Notes: a model not told the origin generated them from the sequence alone. Counted from the stretch's first letter, positions 11,938 to 23,934 are shown. The stretch: 64,000 nt of DNA from Chrysemys picta bellii (GCF_011386835.1 NC_088792.1:38492882-38556881); one strand, 5' to 3'. A program made the numbers and translations.

Positions 11938-12530
11938 GAGAATCATAGAAATGGAGGGCTGGAAGGGACCTCAAGAGGCCATCAAGTCCAGTCCTCTGCA
12001 CCAAAGCAGGACCAAGTAAAACTAGCCCATCCCTGACAGATATTTGTCCATCTTGTTCTGAAAAACTTCCCCAGATCCTTTTCAGTGGTGTTACCACCTA
12101 CTCAAGTTTTTCCCATTTTGTAGTTGTGCATTTGATTTTTCCTTTCTAAATGTAGTACTTTGTACTTGTCTTTACTGAGTTTCATTTTGTTGATTTCAGA
12201 CCAATTTTTCAGTTTGTCAAGGTGGTTTTGAATTCTAATCCTGTCCTCCAAAGTGCTTGCAACCCCTCCCAGCTTGGTGTCTTCTGGAAATTTTATAAAC
12301 TTACTCTTCACTCCATTATCAAAGTCATTAATGCAAATACTGACACGTGCTTAATCCAGGCCTGACCCCCTGGACTGCGCCACTTGGTGCATCCTCCAGT
12401 TTGACAGCAAACCATTGATAACTATTCTTTTCAATACAGTCTTTCAGCCACTTTTGTACCCTCCTTATAGTAAATTTATCTAGACCACATTACCTATTTT
12501 GTCTATGAAAATGTCACATGAGAGGCTTGT
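11938..12530 (-). mobile_element. CR1 LINE, 3' end with RT fragment, inactive
   Basis: The plus strand begins with AATCATAGAAATGGAGGGCTGGAAGGGACCTC, the complement of a CR1 3' terminus, and the minus strand at 12102-12311 encodes an RT fragment with TKLGG, LEDRIRIQNHLDKLKNW and KLSKDKYKVLHL. The catalytic box is degraded (FPEDTKLGG near 12285). A gap around 12095-12110 joins the 3' UTR abruptly to the RT, so an internal segment is missing. Confidence 0.8.
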
Positions 12531-13914
12531 GACTGTGTGTGACAGAACCTTCACAGAAGCCAGACCCTGGCTATGGAACCCACGGCTTGATTCAATAAGA
12601 ATGACCTCTAACCTCGGTGTGGTCAGTGCTCAAATGTCAATGTCAACGCTTCACTCCAGCTCTCCCACAACACCTGACTTTTGTCCCTATAGCTATGTAA
12701 AAAAACCTAAAGAAATGAAACCAAGCCTGCCTCTCACTACCAGGAAAGGAAAAGAGAGATTCATTTTGTGGGCAGCACTTTGATACTATGGTGGAGGGGG
12801 TCAATTTAAGAAACTAGACTGAGAGTTGCTAACATCATATTCATGGGAATATATGGCTTTCAGTGCTGCACCGCTTAAATGCCAATTTGGGCAATTTAAC
12901 AGGAGGAAAAAACCAGGAGACAGGAGGGAGGGAATCCAGTGTATGGAAATTCCCCTGTCTCCTATGTCCATTTTTGCCAACTCACAGAATAAATGTAAAT
13001 TCATATGTCGCACTCTACATTCATTATGATTATCATAAGAAAAGAAATGTCAGGTCTTTCACACAATCCCTAAATCCCTTCCATAGTTCCTTATGCTACT
13101 GCATATGTCTGACATCTGTAAGAAATATTGTTGTAAAGTGTATGAATACACAACAAACCCATCAAGCCATGCAGAAAATCTAGAGGGCATGCTGTAAACT
13201 CAGGACATTTTAACAGAGCTTTTACTGTTAAAAAGGTAGATGGAGATTTAACCGAGGAAGGGGGGAAAAAAGATTTTTGTGTTTAACATTTAATTGTGGG
13301 CTTATTTCAAATGCTGTGGGGCGAAGGTAGGGTGTGTGAACAGCAAAGGTTTTCAACAACAGATTCCCAGTCTCCTAGAACTTTTAAGGCTAATGCTGAG
13401 AGGAATTCCTGGGTTCATTCCTCTCCATGCTGTGACCCTTTTTAGAACAAAAAGAAATCAGAATGGTAGTTTTCAACTTGCCAATAATTTTTCTAGTTGA
13501 CTGTAAGACCAATGAGTAGTCTTCATTTTTCCAATAGTTATAATAAATTTGAGATAGTAATCTGTATTGATTTCTTAATTTAGGCAAATCTGTCTATGTA
13601 ATCTTGACTCAACAAAAGCTTCTTCTCCACTCCCTTTTTTCTTATTAATAGGAGGACTGAAAATAAGGAAATATAAAGTTAGATAAGACTACCATAGAGC
13701 TGAATGCCTGAAACAAAAGATCCGTGAGTAAGATTCACTGCCCCAGACCCAGTATAGATTAAGCAACCTATGACCCCACAGGGGCTGTCCATGAGCAGGA
13801 GATAACTGGAGCACAGAGGGTGAGGAGAGGTCAACTATGTGGGGAGATTTGGCCAGTTTCGATTTCTTTTGTGGAGAAAGGGGATGGAACAAGCCAAAGT
13901 ATTGTCCCCATGAT
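12531..13914. other. Unannotated stretch
   Basis: Overlapping short frames on both strands (for example 12863-13183) show no recognisable domain. I see no repeat family. Confidence 0.45.
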
Positions 13915-14012
13915 TCCAGTTTCAGGGCCAGTCCTGCAAGGTGCTGAGCACCATCAATTCTGTTTACTTTGATGGAAGTTGAGAGAGCTCACCTCCTTGG
14001 AAGATCAGGCCC
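13915..14012. repeat. Short palindromic element (GGTGCTGAGCACC type)
   Basis: GGGCCAGTCCTGCAAGGTG at the left is mirrored by a right end finishing in AGATCAGGCCCT, with a perfect small palindrome GGTGCTGAGCACC inside at about 13938-13950. Related to 20025-20112. Confidence 0.5.
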
Positions 14013-14119
14013 TACAGGACACAAAAAGAGTAGTGGGGGAGTGGTTGGGCTGGCATGTTCACACCAGCCTTGACAACTAGTTTTTTGCCTTCTTGCTTCA
14101 TGGAGACATGACACTGCCT

Positions 14120-15282
14120 ACCAGAGTTCTCTCTTATGGGGGGCGGGGCGGGTGGGGGGAAGAGGAATGTCAGGGGCAGGTATACCCCGTCACCCCCTGG
14201 TGGTGGGGGCGGTTATAGCCCTGTGGCTGAGTCTGAATAACGCCCTTTTCCTTATGGTGGTATGACCTAATGGTCAGAGTCAACAGAACCGTCCTTCAGT
14301 ACAGGACATTAGGGCCCAGTGGCCAATGTCCATGGGCCTGCCCCTAGATTCAGGGCAGTGTGGCCTAACAGCCAGAGCCTATAGGACCGTCCTTCAGTGC
14401 AGAGTGGTATGGTCCAATGGCCAGAGTCAGTAGGACCTCCCTTCCATGGGGAGCAGTATGGCCCAGTGGCCGCAGTCAGTAGCACAGCACTACCCTTAGC
14501 CTTACTGCAGTATAGCCTAGCAATCAGAGTCAATAGGGTTGCCCTTACATGCAGAGTAGTGTGGCCTACTGGCCAGAGTCAACAGGGTTTCCCCGATACG
14601 CAGGGTAGTGGCCTAGTGGCCAGCATCAATAGGGTTGCCCCTATGTGTGGCCTAATGGACCAAGGGGGGGTGGGCACCACCCAGGGGTGGGTAGGTGGCT
14701 GGGATAGGGAGATACGGGCCCTCCCGACTCCACCAGGTCCCAGACCCGGGCCCTATCAGCAGCGAGTGTACCTGCTACTGGGTCAGTGGGATCCATCCAA
14801 AAAAAGCTGACTCGGTTCCTGGGTCCACAACCAAATCAAGTCTGGTTCCCCGGGACTACTTCCTACACTGTCTACCTGCTCTGTAATCCGCAGATCCTCT
14901 GTGTCTCCGGGGTAGTCAGCAGACGAAGCTCCTGACAATTATTTCTCTTCACAGGTGTCCACGGCCAGCCAGGTATTTGCCCAGATTTCGGTGTGGCTGG
15001 CCTCCATGATCTGGGGCCCGACAGCTCCCGTCTGGGAGGCTGCAACACATGTCCTCTCTCCTCCACAGTCAGAGCAGACTGAGCAAGGCTGCTCCCTTTT
15101 ATATTGAGGTTCTAGTTGGAGCATCCCCAGCAGGGGCGAGGGGGCATGGCTTCCTGAGCCCACAGTATGGGATTAATCCCTTCCTGTACAGTGCAGGTCA
15201 GGTGTAAGGTGTCATAAGGAGACATGGTAAATATTAGCAAAATGACATCAGGTGCTTGTGATGGGTCTACAGACCTCCCACA
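14120..15282 (-). mobile_element. LTR of a gypsy/ERV-like element, minus orientation
   Basis: In minus orientation the block starts with TGTGGGAGGTCTGTAGACCC at 15282 and has a TATA-type promoter, AATATAAAAGGGAGCAGCC, at about 15084-15102. Promoter-proximal sequence is followed by a GC-rich transcribed region and then by tandem repeats (14245-14660). No coding domain for gag or pol lies beside it, so it appears to be a solo or decayed LTR. The left boundary is approximate and no TSD was identified. Confidence 0.45.
14245..14660. repeat. Tandem repeat, about seven units of roughly 60 bp
   Basis: A degenerate unit centred on GTGGCCTAATGGCCAGAGTC, followed by a variable AATAGGGTTGCCCCT-like segment, recurs at roughly 60-base spacing. 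Unit starts can be seen near 14255, 14312, 14369, 14412, 14460, 14508, 14558 and 14608. The array lies within the LTR candidate at 14120-15282. Confidence 0.6.
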
Positions 15283-15299
15283 AAGGCTAAGGGAGTGAT

Positions 15300-15980
15300 G
15301 GAACAATACTGGGCTAAAAAGCCTCACTCCTCAGCAGCTGCACACTCCAAATGGAGGACCTGCTTAAAAGGGGACTCTCATAGTTAAGCAGGGGAAAAGT
15401 GAAGGAGAGACTGTCTGCAGGGAGGATCCAGTTTGTGGCGTCCGGGACAGCGCAATCTACAGGAGAAGGGTCTGGATTGTGGGGAAGACCTGACCGGGAG
15501 GCTAGGGACCTGACCCTTTTCCCTCCTCTGCTCACTGACTAAGGAGAATAACTGGACACTGAGAAGTGAGCTTGGAAGTATCCATTTGACTACTGAACTG
15601 CTGAGACTGATTGGGAACTGTCCACTGGGTGGGGCAGAGTGCGGTGACCATGCCCAAAACTGAAGACAGAGCAGGAAGTGGCCCTGGGGAGGCTGGTCTG
15701 GAGTATCAGCAAGAGGCTCTGAGACACTTCTTGTCCCTTATCCCTTGGGCCCTGGGCTGGGACCTGGTGGAGAGAGAGGGCCAGGTCCCTCTACTGTCTT
15801 CCCCTCCACCCCCAGAAAACCCAGAGAGCACCAAGGAATGACAGTGAGTCTGTAACTTGACTGCCATGCTTGTGGACTGTCCAGCAAGGCCATCCCAGGA
15901 CATTGGGGACTGTTGAGCTTGGCCTGCCCACTAGGTCTTCCAGACTGCAAGAGAAGCCTACTACAGCACTCCGTATTTTT
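15300..15980 (+). mobile_element. Possible LTR-like relic
   Basis: A TATA-like CTTAAAAGGGGACTCTC at 15363-15379 followed by a GC-rich, stop-containing transcribed-like region resembles an LTR promoter and leader. Several short frames on both strands have no domain. Boundaries and family are not determined. Confidence 0.25.
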
Positions 15981-15999
15981 AAACTACTACACTTTTATG

Positions 16000-16985
16000 G
16001 CGTTCTGTATGGGACACCCAGAATTGTAAGTCACCGTGTTATCCCTCTGCCTGGGCAAGAGTGGGCTTTACTGGAGATTACACTGTGTGTCAGCTCCCTG
16101 CCACACCAGTCTGTCAGCCTCACCAGCAAATTCCTTGAACTCTGCCAGTCTTTACCGCCCCGTGAAGGTAACTATGAGTGAACCCCAGTTCCTGAGTTTC
16201 TCTGTACTGTCCAGTCCCTCTCACTGGATGCTCATGGAAATTAAGTTCACTGCCTCCAAAGAGACAGAGCATACACCAGCCTGTTAACTGAGCTGAAGAC
16301 TCACCAGTTACTTCAAAATAACAACACTGAGATTGTTTATAGTAAAACTAAGAATAAGTTTATTTTAAAAGAACTGATATTTAAGTGATACTAGCAAGAG
16401 CAAAAGCCAGACATGGTTACAAACAAAACATGCTTTCTAGTGCCTAAAACTTAATTCTAGCAAGTTATATTTTTGCCTAAAATAGTTTCTCACTTACAGC
16501 AAGTTATCATCAGCTCCTGCCCTTCAAGCCAAGAGGATCCACCATTTACAGGCTGAGAGGGCTGCTTCCCATGTCCCCTAAGTGATGGATGCTGCCCTTT
16601 CTGTTTCCCAAAGTCCAGGGTGTCTCTCTCAAGAGCCAGGCACACTTCCGACTCAGACTCCTGGTGAGCTCACTAAGGTCTCGCTTCTATTGATTGTTAG
16701 CTTGATTGCTTTGTTTACATTATATGCAAATATACTTTCAGTGTCTTCTGCCTATAATCAAGCCAGCCAGCCAAGTAAATCCACATTCCTTTGTCTAGGG
16801 CAGGCTTGGTTTATGCACTGCCTCCCACACAGGTTAAGAACATATTTCTAGCACGCACGGACCAGCATGATACCAGTTTACATGTGATACCTTCTTACAT
16901 GATGCCTTTTAGATACATATTTGACAACAGTGTGTTGGGGGCAGTGAGTGTGTCAGGCCTCATATGAGTTACAGTATGGCAGACC
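16000..16985. mobile_element. Possible LTR relic related to 2180-3030
   Basis: An A/T-rich segment with AGTTTATTTTAAAAGAACTG, then TTAAGTGATACTAGCAAGAG and ACATGCTTTCTAGTGCC (16355-16445), sits in a longer block lacking coding signal. It resembles the U3-like part of a common turtle LTR family and shares the TTTATT...TTAAGTGATAC pattern with 2385-2425. No ends or TSD could be set. Confidence 0.3.
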
Positions 16986-17511
16986 CTCGGCCAGTTGGCA
17001 GTGCGGGGCTTTTAAGTTCACAACCAGACTTAATTTTTCAGGTATCACTATTGTTAAAGCTACACATGTAATGTCTTAATATAATAATCTTGATTTGAGA
17101 AAAGTCTGTTGCAACTCTAAGCATTGGCAAAGGGAACTGTTAATTATAAAGCAGGAAAGTTGTCTGGTTAAAAAAAACCTAAATAATTTTTTAAAGAGAC
17201 ATTTCAAATAAGAAATATAAACTGGGATAAGTCACATCAAAGTCATCGTTCAGATATTTATTTATTCTAAAAACATACAAAAGATATCATAATGCTGTTT
17301 GAAAAGAATAGGTGGAATAATTCTAGTGTCCTGCCCAATATATTCCCTCTCTCTCAGTAAAATGTGTATTTATATCCAAAGCTGTCTGAGACTTATTGAT
17401 GAGTTCAATGTCATTGCACTTACTACTTTGTAAAGTGCTTTGGGATCAATATAAAACCAATAGACAATACATCAGAATCAGATGTTAAACAATTATAGCT
17501 GTTTTTGTAAT
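16986..17511. other. Unannotated AT-rich stretch
   Basis: No coding or repeat signal that I can support. Confidence 0.45.
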
Positions 17512-18700
17512 CATAGAATCATAGAGATGTAGGGCTAGATGGGACCGTGAGAAGTCATCAAATGCAGCCCCCTGCACTGTGACAGGACCAAGTAAACATA
17601 GACCATTCCTGACAGGTGTTTGTCTAACCTGTTCTTAAAAATCTCCAATGATGGGGCTTCCACAACCTCTCTTGGAAAGCCTATTCCAGAGCTTACCTAC
17701 CCTTAGGGTACGTCTATACTTACTTCCTGGTCCGGATGTAAGCGATCAATGTTCTGGGATCGATTTATCGCGTCTTGTCTAGACGCGAGAAATTGATCCC
17801 GGATCGATCCCGGAAGTGCTCGCCGTCGACGCCGGTACTCCAGCTCGGCGAGAGGAGTACGCGGCATCGACAGGGGAGCCTGCCTGCCGCGTCTGGACCC
17901 GCGGTAAGTTCGGACTAAGGTACTTCGAATTCAGCTACGTTATTAACGTAGCTGAATTTGCGTACCTTAGTCCGAAGTGGGGGGTTAGTGTGGACCAGGC
18001 CTTATAGTTAGAAAGTTTTTTATAATATAGAACTTAAAATCTCCTTTGTGTCAGAGTAAGCCCGCTACTTCTTCTTAATACTTCTTATTATATCTTCAGT
18101 GAACACAGAGAACATTTGATCACCGTTCTCTTTGTAACAGCCCTTAACATATTTGAAGGCTGTTATCCATGCCCAGTTTTTTTTAACCTTTTCTCATAGG
18201 TCAGATTTTCTACACCTTTTCTCTCTTTTTTGCTGCTCTACTCTGGATTCTCTCCAATTTGTCCACACCTTTCCTAAAAGCCACAGTACTCCAGCTGAGG
18301 GCTTACCAGTGCTGAGTTACCTCCTGTGTCTTAACTCCTGTTAATACACCCCATAATGATATTAGCCTTTTTTGCAACTGCATCCCATTGTTGACTCATT
18401 CAATTTGTGATCCACTGTAACCCCCATACCATTCTTAGAAGTACTACTACCTAGCTGGTTATCCCCCACTTCGAAGCTGTTCATTTGATTTTTCCTTCCT
18501 AAATGAAGTACGCTGCTGTTGTCTTTAAGACCAATTCTCCAATTTGTCAAGGTCGTTTAGAATTCTAATCCTGTCTTCCAAAGTGCTTGCAACCCGTCCC
18601 AGCTTGGTGTCATCCACAAATTTTATAAGCATACTCTCCACTCCATTATTGAAGTCATTCATTAATAAAAATATTGAATAATACCAGACATGAAACAACA
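17512..18700 (-). mobile_element. CR1 LINE, 3' part, split by a MITE
   Basis: The plus strand starts with AATCATAGAATCATAGAGATG, the complement of the CR1 3' end, continues through CR1 3' UTR to 17705, resumes at 18005, and reaches an RT C-terminal fragment at 18362-18660 (minus-strand traces such as NSSVLHLGRKNQM and the TKLGT/G region near 18600). The interruption at 17706-18001 is a separate element flanked by TTA; removing it with one TTA gives a continuous CR1 3' region. Frameshifts and stops make the copy inactive. Confidence 0.85.
17706..18001. mobile_element. PIF/Harbinger-type MITE, 296 bp, with TTA target duplication
   Basis: The element is bounded by TTA at 17703-17705 and TTA at 18002-18004. 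Its ends are inverted and related: GGGTACGTCTATACT on the left and, read on the minus strand, GGCCTGGTCCACACTAACC on the right. A long internal hairpin (17909-17942 against 17944-17976, about 33 bases per arm with few mismatches) dominates the right half. A 3-bp TTA duplication is characteristic of PIF/Harbinger elements. It is CpG-rich compared with its host CR1, and the 63-codon frame across it is not a gene. Confidence 0.85.
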
Positions 18701-20024
18701 TACTATATGACTCTATATATTAGAGGGTACTCTGCTGTATTCTTGTTGCCTTGGGCAGTGGAATTGTCAGATCTCAAAAGATAATTGATGGTAAGGCAGT
18801 AAAAGTATTTGAAATGGAGACCTCCAAGTAAAACACAGGTGCAGCAGGAAGTGGTGTTGGTGATCCATTAAATGGCAAACTTACCCTTGGCTAGTCCTGA
18901 ACATATGCTTCAATATGGTGTTGAGTGCAGTCTTTTGAAATAGGTGTAAATTGAGGTCTGATCACTGGGGTCATTGTGGATACCACTGGACACTTTTCAA
19001 GAGTGTATATGATAACTGCCGGGCCTCGATGAATTTCCATCTTGGGTTACATTCTGTTAACCTAAAAATGTCCCCTGCAGTTTCAGTTGGATGTGGTATT
19101 CTTCCCCTACTGGGAGGAGTTGCTATGCCCTATTATAGCAGTGGCTATATCTCACTCCAGACATGCCTATATTTGCAATGGTGGATGAAATTTACTTTGC
19201 AAACTACTTTTGGATACTTCCAGCTATAAAAATATGCCACTGTATAAGTCATCACTGAATGTTCATATGGCACCCGTGCTGTCATGGTGAGATAAAATAT
19301 ATATGAAAGTCCTCATCTAATACTTCTATCCTAAGGGCTGGTAAGGCCTTTCAGTGTCTATTACTTCAGAAGAAGCTGAGTGAGCTCATCATACTGGGAC
19401 CTTAGCTTTTTGCACAGAAGCCACAGCAAAGAAAAAGGAAGATGGGGGGTGGTGGGGAGGAAGAAGGGAAGGGAATGGTAGGGCAAAATAAATGGTGCTC
19501 TTGCTGTATAGGTACTGATCAAATCAAAACTTCTTCATGTTTATAGCACATATTGTGCTTCAGAGAGCATCTGAACAATCAGGGGTTTTTAAAATAGAGT
19601 TTAAATTATTTATTAGTATTTTTGATAGAAACAGAAAGGAGCCGGTGGTGTTATAAAAACTGTGGAACTAGAAAGTAATTAAAATGAGACAGCTGTTTGT
19701 TCAGGCTTTTCCAGTTTCCCAGGAACACAGCTCATATTGCAGCATGAGTGCATACTGCTTTTCATTGGCTTGTGGCCACTATTTATGGCACAGCCAGACA
19801 GTCCTGTATCAGAATTTGGCCCTAGCGAGACTAAGTCTTGTTACTTGAATTTAATTTAGAAATGTTGAGTCACAACTGTGATTTTTAAGGCGTTTTGATT
19901 AAAGGTCAAGACAGAAATTTTGCTGTCACTACTTCATTATTAAATCAGCTCTGGGTTTGAACATTTGATTTTAGAGAGTCTACTCTACTCCAATCTACTA
20001 CCCTGACCTTGTGAGGAGAGCAGT
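18701..20024. other. Unannotated AT-rich stretch
   Basis: A 92-codon frame at 18951-19229 shows no recognisable domain. A short purine-rich GGGGTGGTGGGGAGGAAG tract lies at 19446. I see no repeat family. Confidence 0.45.
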
Positions 20025-20112
20025 GCCTTCAGCTACCTCTGACTTCAGTGAAAGTTGAGAGCAGTCAGAAACTGGCAGGAGGAGCTCAGCAATTTGTACC
20101 ATCAGGCCCAGT
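20025..20112. repeat. Short palindromic element
   Basis: A degenerate relative of 13915-14012, centred on CTGACTTCAGTGAAAGTTGAGAG and ending in ACCATCAGGCCCA. Confidence 0.35.
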
Positions 20113-20227
20113 GTGTTAATCTTATAACTTCCATTAAGTTAACACTAAGATGAGAATAGACTTATACCTGTGATCTATGACTATATTATAGTTATTGGCA
20201 GCACATCACATTCAGATACAGTTAGTG

Positions 20228-20325
20228 GGCCTGAGTTTTGATCTCAGTTATCCTGATGTAAATCTGGAATAATCCCATTGATATCAATGGAGTTACACCA
20301 GTGTAAGAAACATCAGAATAGGCCT
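20228..20325. repeat. Short palindromic element (GTGTAAATCTGGAGTAACTCC type)
   Basis: GATGTAAATCTGGAATAATCCCATTG is mirrored by CAATGGAGTTACACCAGTGTAAG around TGATAT. The outer arms (GGCCTGAGTTTTGATCTC and CATCAGAATAGGCC) are also inverted. It is the clearest member of the palindromic family in this window. Confidence 0.6.
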
Positions 20326-21530
20326 AATGTGTGAAGTTCTTGTAGAAAGTCTAAATATTTCACAAGCCTCATTGGATTAAATTTAAGATCCAGGAGCTAG
20401 ATCCTGGACCCTTGGTCTGATTTTCTTTACACTGTCTTACAGGCGCAGCTCAAGAGTCCCTCAAGCTGACTATGTCAACTCTACACTAGCCACTTCTTCA
20501 CCCCTTCATGTATGGGGCAAGCTGGGTTTGAAGCATAATACACAGCTCTTTGTCTGATTCTTGTCTGGTCCCATAGGGACCATTGCAGTTAGAATAATTT
20601 AGAGCAGCCTGTAGACTTTTAGGTCCTGAGGCTATTCTAAATGATCTCAAACTGTTTTGGCCCTTGTCTGGGGAGCAGAAAGGTGGCTTAAAGCTACCTT
20701 TCTCCATTGCTCTCCTCAACTGCACCAAACATAAGCTTATTTGAGGATTTACCGTTAGGTGTGAAAAAACTCTTTCAGAAGTACTGGATATTCAAACTCT
20801 TGATTTGAAATTATGATGAACATTTATCTTACAAAGGAAAGCAAATTAAATCTATGAAGATTGATTTTTCACAGAATTTGACCTTGTCTAATAAGTCTTC
20901 ATAACCAGATTGATAACACTGAACATGCACTGACTTGATATTGCTTATGTATAATGTACTATATGTTCATCTATTATGCTTAGTAGATCAATATCAGGAG
21001 GTTTATTTTGTGAAAATTAAATTTCAGACTTTTATATAAAACTACAGAAATTAAGCACAAATAAGGAATATTTTTAGTCCTCTCTTTCACAGTACAATTT
21101 TCTATTCTCCCCTCCCCCCAATATTGGGAAGAGGAGGGGAAATCCATAGTGGGAGAGTAAGATTGTATTTTGAAATTCGTATTTCAAACTATGGCTCCGA
21201 TCCTGCACTGAAATGCAGGTAGTGATGCTATGAAGAAAAAAAATCTAATGTCTTTAAAAGCAGTTAAATCTAATCTGGGACCATAAATGCTAATTATAAT
21301 AATATGGTTATTGGATGGTGTCACTACAGGGCAGAGTTAAGGTTATCTGGGTGTTCATTTCTTACCTTAACATGGTTGGATTTCTTTTAAGTGTAATCTT
21401 AACTGTGAATTTCCTGTTTGGTTTTGGGATAATTACAACATTCCTATAATGTTTTTTATACTTATTACTGAAACGTACTCTCAGACCTAACTTCCCCTTA
21501 ATGTAGTTTCTTGTCTGGTAATTCATGTAG
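20326..21530. other. Unannotated AT-rich stretch
   Basis: No coding or repeat signal that I can support. Confidence 0.45.
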
Positions 21531-21600
21531 GGCCTGATCCAGAGCCCACTGAAGTTAAAGGAAGGACTCCCTTTTATTTCAAGAGGCTTTTATTCAAGCC
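21531..21600. repeat. Short palindromic element fragment
   Basis: GGGCCTGATCCAGAGCCCACTGAAGTTAAAGGAAGGACTCCC has the arrangement of the GGCCTGATCC palindromic family, but the right arm is decayed. Confidence 0.35.
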
Positions 21601-22366
21601 CACAATGACAAAAGCATATTAGGACTTATTTACAACTTTAGGCTTAACTCTTTCTTAACAAAGTTGTTTTTGAGAGAATTTGGTATTACAGAATTGTGTG
21701 TCCTTGGTATTATTGGTGGTATTCACTCTCAAATTGGTGGCTTGCATTTTGCTTAAAGTAACTTAGGGTTGCTAATTTCTCTCCACACTCTCTTTCTCTG
21801 GATCGTCTTTTATTTGTTCACTCTTTGCTTGTGTGCATAAAATCTCTGAGATAAGTATCATATACTCCATGTAATCCATGGGTATTTTACTGACTCTTCC
21901 AGACCATTTATGAAGATATTGAAACCTCTCAGCCTTGACCCCTTCATGACCCCCTAGATAGGTCTCTGCAATTGTCTCGACGAAATGCTGTCCATTTATA
22001 ACTGTTAACTGTTTACATTCCATCAGATAGGGTATGATGCATCTCACATTAGATAATATATTACATAGCCCAATCAATTCAATAATATTTTTTAATATGG
22101 AGCCAAATTGTGCCACTTAGCCATTGGCCTGAGTAAGGGTGCAGAAGTTGCAGAACAATGGTGCTGTGGGAAATACATGATGGGGCAGTGTGAATCAAGC
22201 TAAGACAGTAATGCAGGTCATCCAAAACAAGTAATGATAAAACCTTTCTACCACATTGTGATGCATCGTATCCTGTATTTGTCACATATGGGCCAGAAAA
22301 ATATTTTACAAATACTTTAGAGAGTTAAAAAACAAAGTATTGGGTCTGTAAAGCCAAGTGCTTAGG
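21601..22366. other. Unannotated stretch containing a 114-codon frame
   Basis: The minus strand from 22116 to 21772 is open for 114 codons. I do not recognise its product: no signal peptide, membrane segment or motif is evident, and no splice or promoter context is visible. It could be an old retrogene or repeat remnant or a chance frame. Confidence 0.3.
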
Positions 22367-22497
22367 GACCTGATCCACCAAAGCAGTTAAGCCCATTGCT
22401 TAACCTTAACCATGTGAGTAATCTCATTAATGTCCATTGAACTCACATGCTTGAAAACCATAACATGTGCTTAAGTACTTTGTTTAACTGGGGCCTT
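22367..22497. repeat. Short palindromic element
   Basis: CCTGATCCACCAAAGCAGTTAAG at the left is mirrored by TTAAGTACTTTGTTTAACTGGGGCC at the right, with ATTGCTTAACC and ATGTGCTTAAG inside. Confidence 0.5.
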
Positions 22498-22975
22498 AGT
22501 TTGTGAGTCCAACTATACAGGGCTTGTAGGGAACAATAAACACCTCTAAAAATAACATCACTTTTATGTTCCTACAAATGTCACAGTCTGAAGTTTGATA
22601 TCCAGCATCTACTTTCCATAGACAGAAATGAGTGCAAGGTCCCACTGGGAAACTGAATCTCCACTTCCCAACAGGATAAAGATCCTGTTTCTAGCCCGGT
22701 TAAGTGGAAGTTATTGAACTTTAAACCTGTTGTGTTCCAGCACTGAATAGTGCCCTTCCTGGGCCTCAGGAAGTATAATTTTGTTGTGGAATTTCCACAT
22801 TTGAGGAAAAGAAGGTAACATCACTCTGGCAGGTTGGTTAATTAAATGGCAGCTGTTTGAAATGCCTCAAGGGATTGAAATGTTAGAATATATTCTTGGG
22901 AGATGAATTAGCAGTAAAAGAGCAGGTGATACATTCAAAGGTGAATGAAAAATAAATAAAAAACACTGTGAAACC
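22498..22975. other. Unannotated stretch
   Basis: No coding or repeat signal that I can support. Confidence 0.45.
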
Positions 22976-23230
22976 AGGTGATCACATGGTTCTGCAATTT
23001 ATAGTATTGCTGGTTCTCATGATTTTATCATGAGTCTCACTGTATTTTGGTGTTTTTCGTAAAGCCCCAGCTCTTGGGTTAACGTGATTGTGAGAATCTT
23101 AACTTACTTTTTTTAATAAAAGTTTCTAGCCCATGTGGTTGCAGAGAAAAATCTTTAAAACATGACCATGTGTACTTTAAAGGCTCAGAAACTAGAAGAC
23201 AAATAAAAGGAACCCAGCATTTATTTTATA
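22976..23230 (+). repeat. Interspersed repeat A, plus copy
   Basis: This block carries TTTTATCATGAGTCTCAC, then AAAGCCCCAGCTCTTGGG, then TTTTAATAAAAGTTTCTAGC and AAGGCTCAGAAACTAGAAG. The same blocks in the same order occur on the minus strand at 46040-46270. It is noncoding and probably a DNA-element relic. Confidence 0.5.
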
Positions 23231-23755
23231 GGCCTTTATCAGTGTTAGACTATGAATAAATGTTATCTGTTTTCCACTGCTTTATTCAAAATAAGTAACA
23301 ATCTACAATGCTGTATTAAAGAGGGGAATAGAGTGAAATAAGATCACCTATAATACATACTATTTAATATTACAGAGGATGCTAGGATGACAACTTTATC
23401 CATGTAAACTGAAGCACGAGCAATAAAGGTTAATTAGGTGGCAGCAAAAACCTAATCTAGTTTAGCTGCTATTGAAAAGATCCACCAAACTGCATTATGT
23501 ATTCAGCTAATCAGAATGAGTTGGAGATCATCACCAACTGTATCTAAGCAACCCAATAAATGATGAATCAGCAAACCAACTTCTTGGGGGTTTTTCTTCA
23601 TATTTTGGGGTAAGAATCTCAACTCTTTTACCAAAGAATACAAGTTTGGTCACAAGAATTACCACAATACTACTTTTGTGAGACTTAGATCTTTTCTCCT
23701 CACCTAGTGTGGGCACAGTTCCTGATGACCTTAATGGACATTATAAATGTATATT
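23231..23755. other. Unannotated AT-rich stretch
   Basis: No coding or repeat signal that I can support. Confidence 0.45.
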
Positions 23756-23905
23756 AGATACACACACAAAAGTTAAAAAATTAAGGTTGCAAAATCAAGC
23801 ACTCAAAAGTTAGGAAATGTCAGAATTAAGGTTGCATTGTGCAACTTTCATTCAGCCCTCTTGTGCATATGCATTGTGATAGTCTTTAATCACATGACTA
23901 CATAC
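23756..23905 (-). repeat. Interspersed repeat B, minus copy
   Basis: AAGGTTGCAAAATCAAGCAC, then CTCAAAAGTTAGGAAATGTCAGAATTAAGG, is the reverse complement of sequence at 34225-34300 and, more weakly, 31262-31325. It contains no coding signal. Confidence 0.55.
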
Positions 23906-23934
23906 TATTTTCTCCACGGGACCCTGCACACCTA

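Noticed and set aside
17816..18007. 63-codon plus-strand frame
   Set aside because: Entirely within the Harbinger-type MITE and its target duplication.
21772..22116. 114-codon minus-strand frame
   Set aside because: No recognisable family, motif or gene context; kept only as a note in the surrounding stretch.
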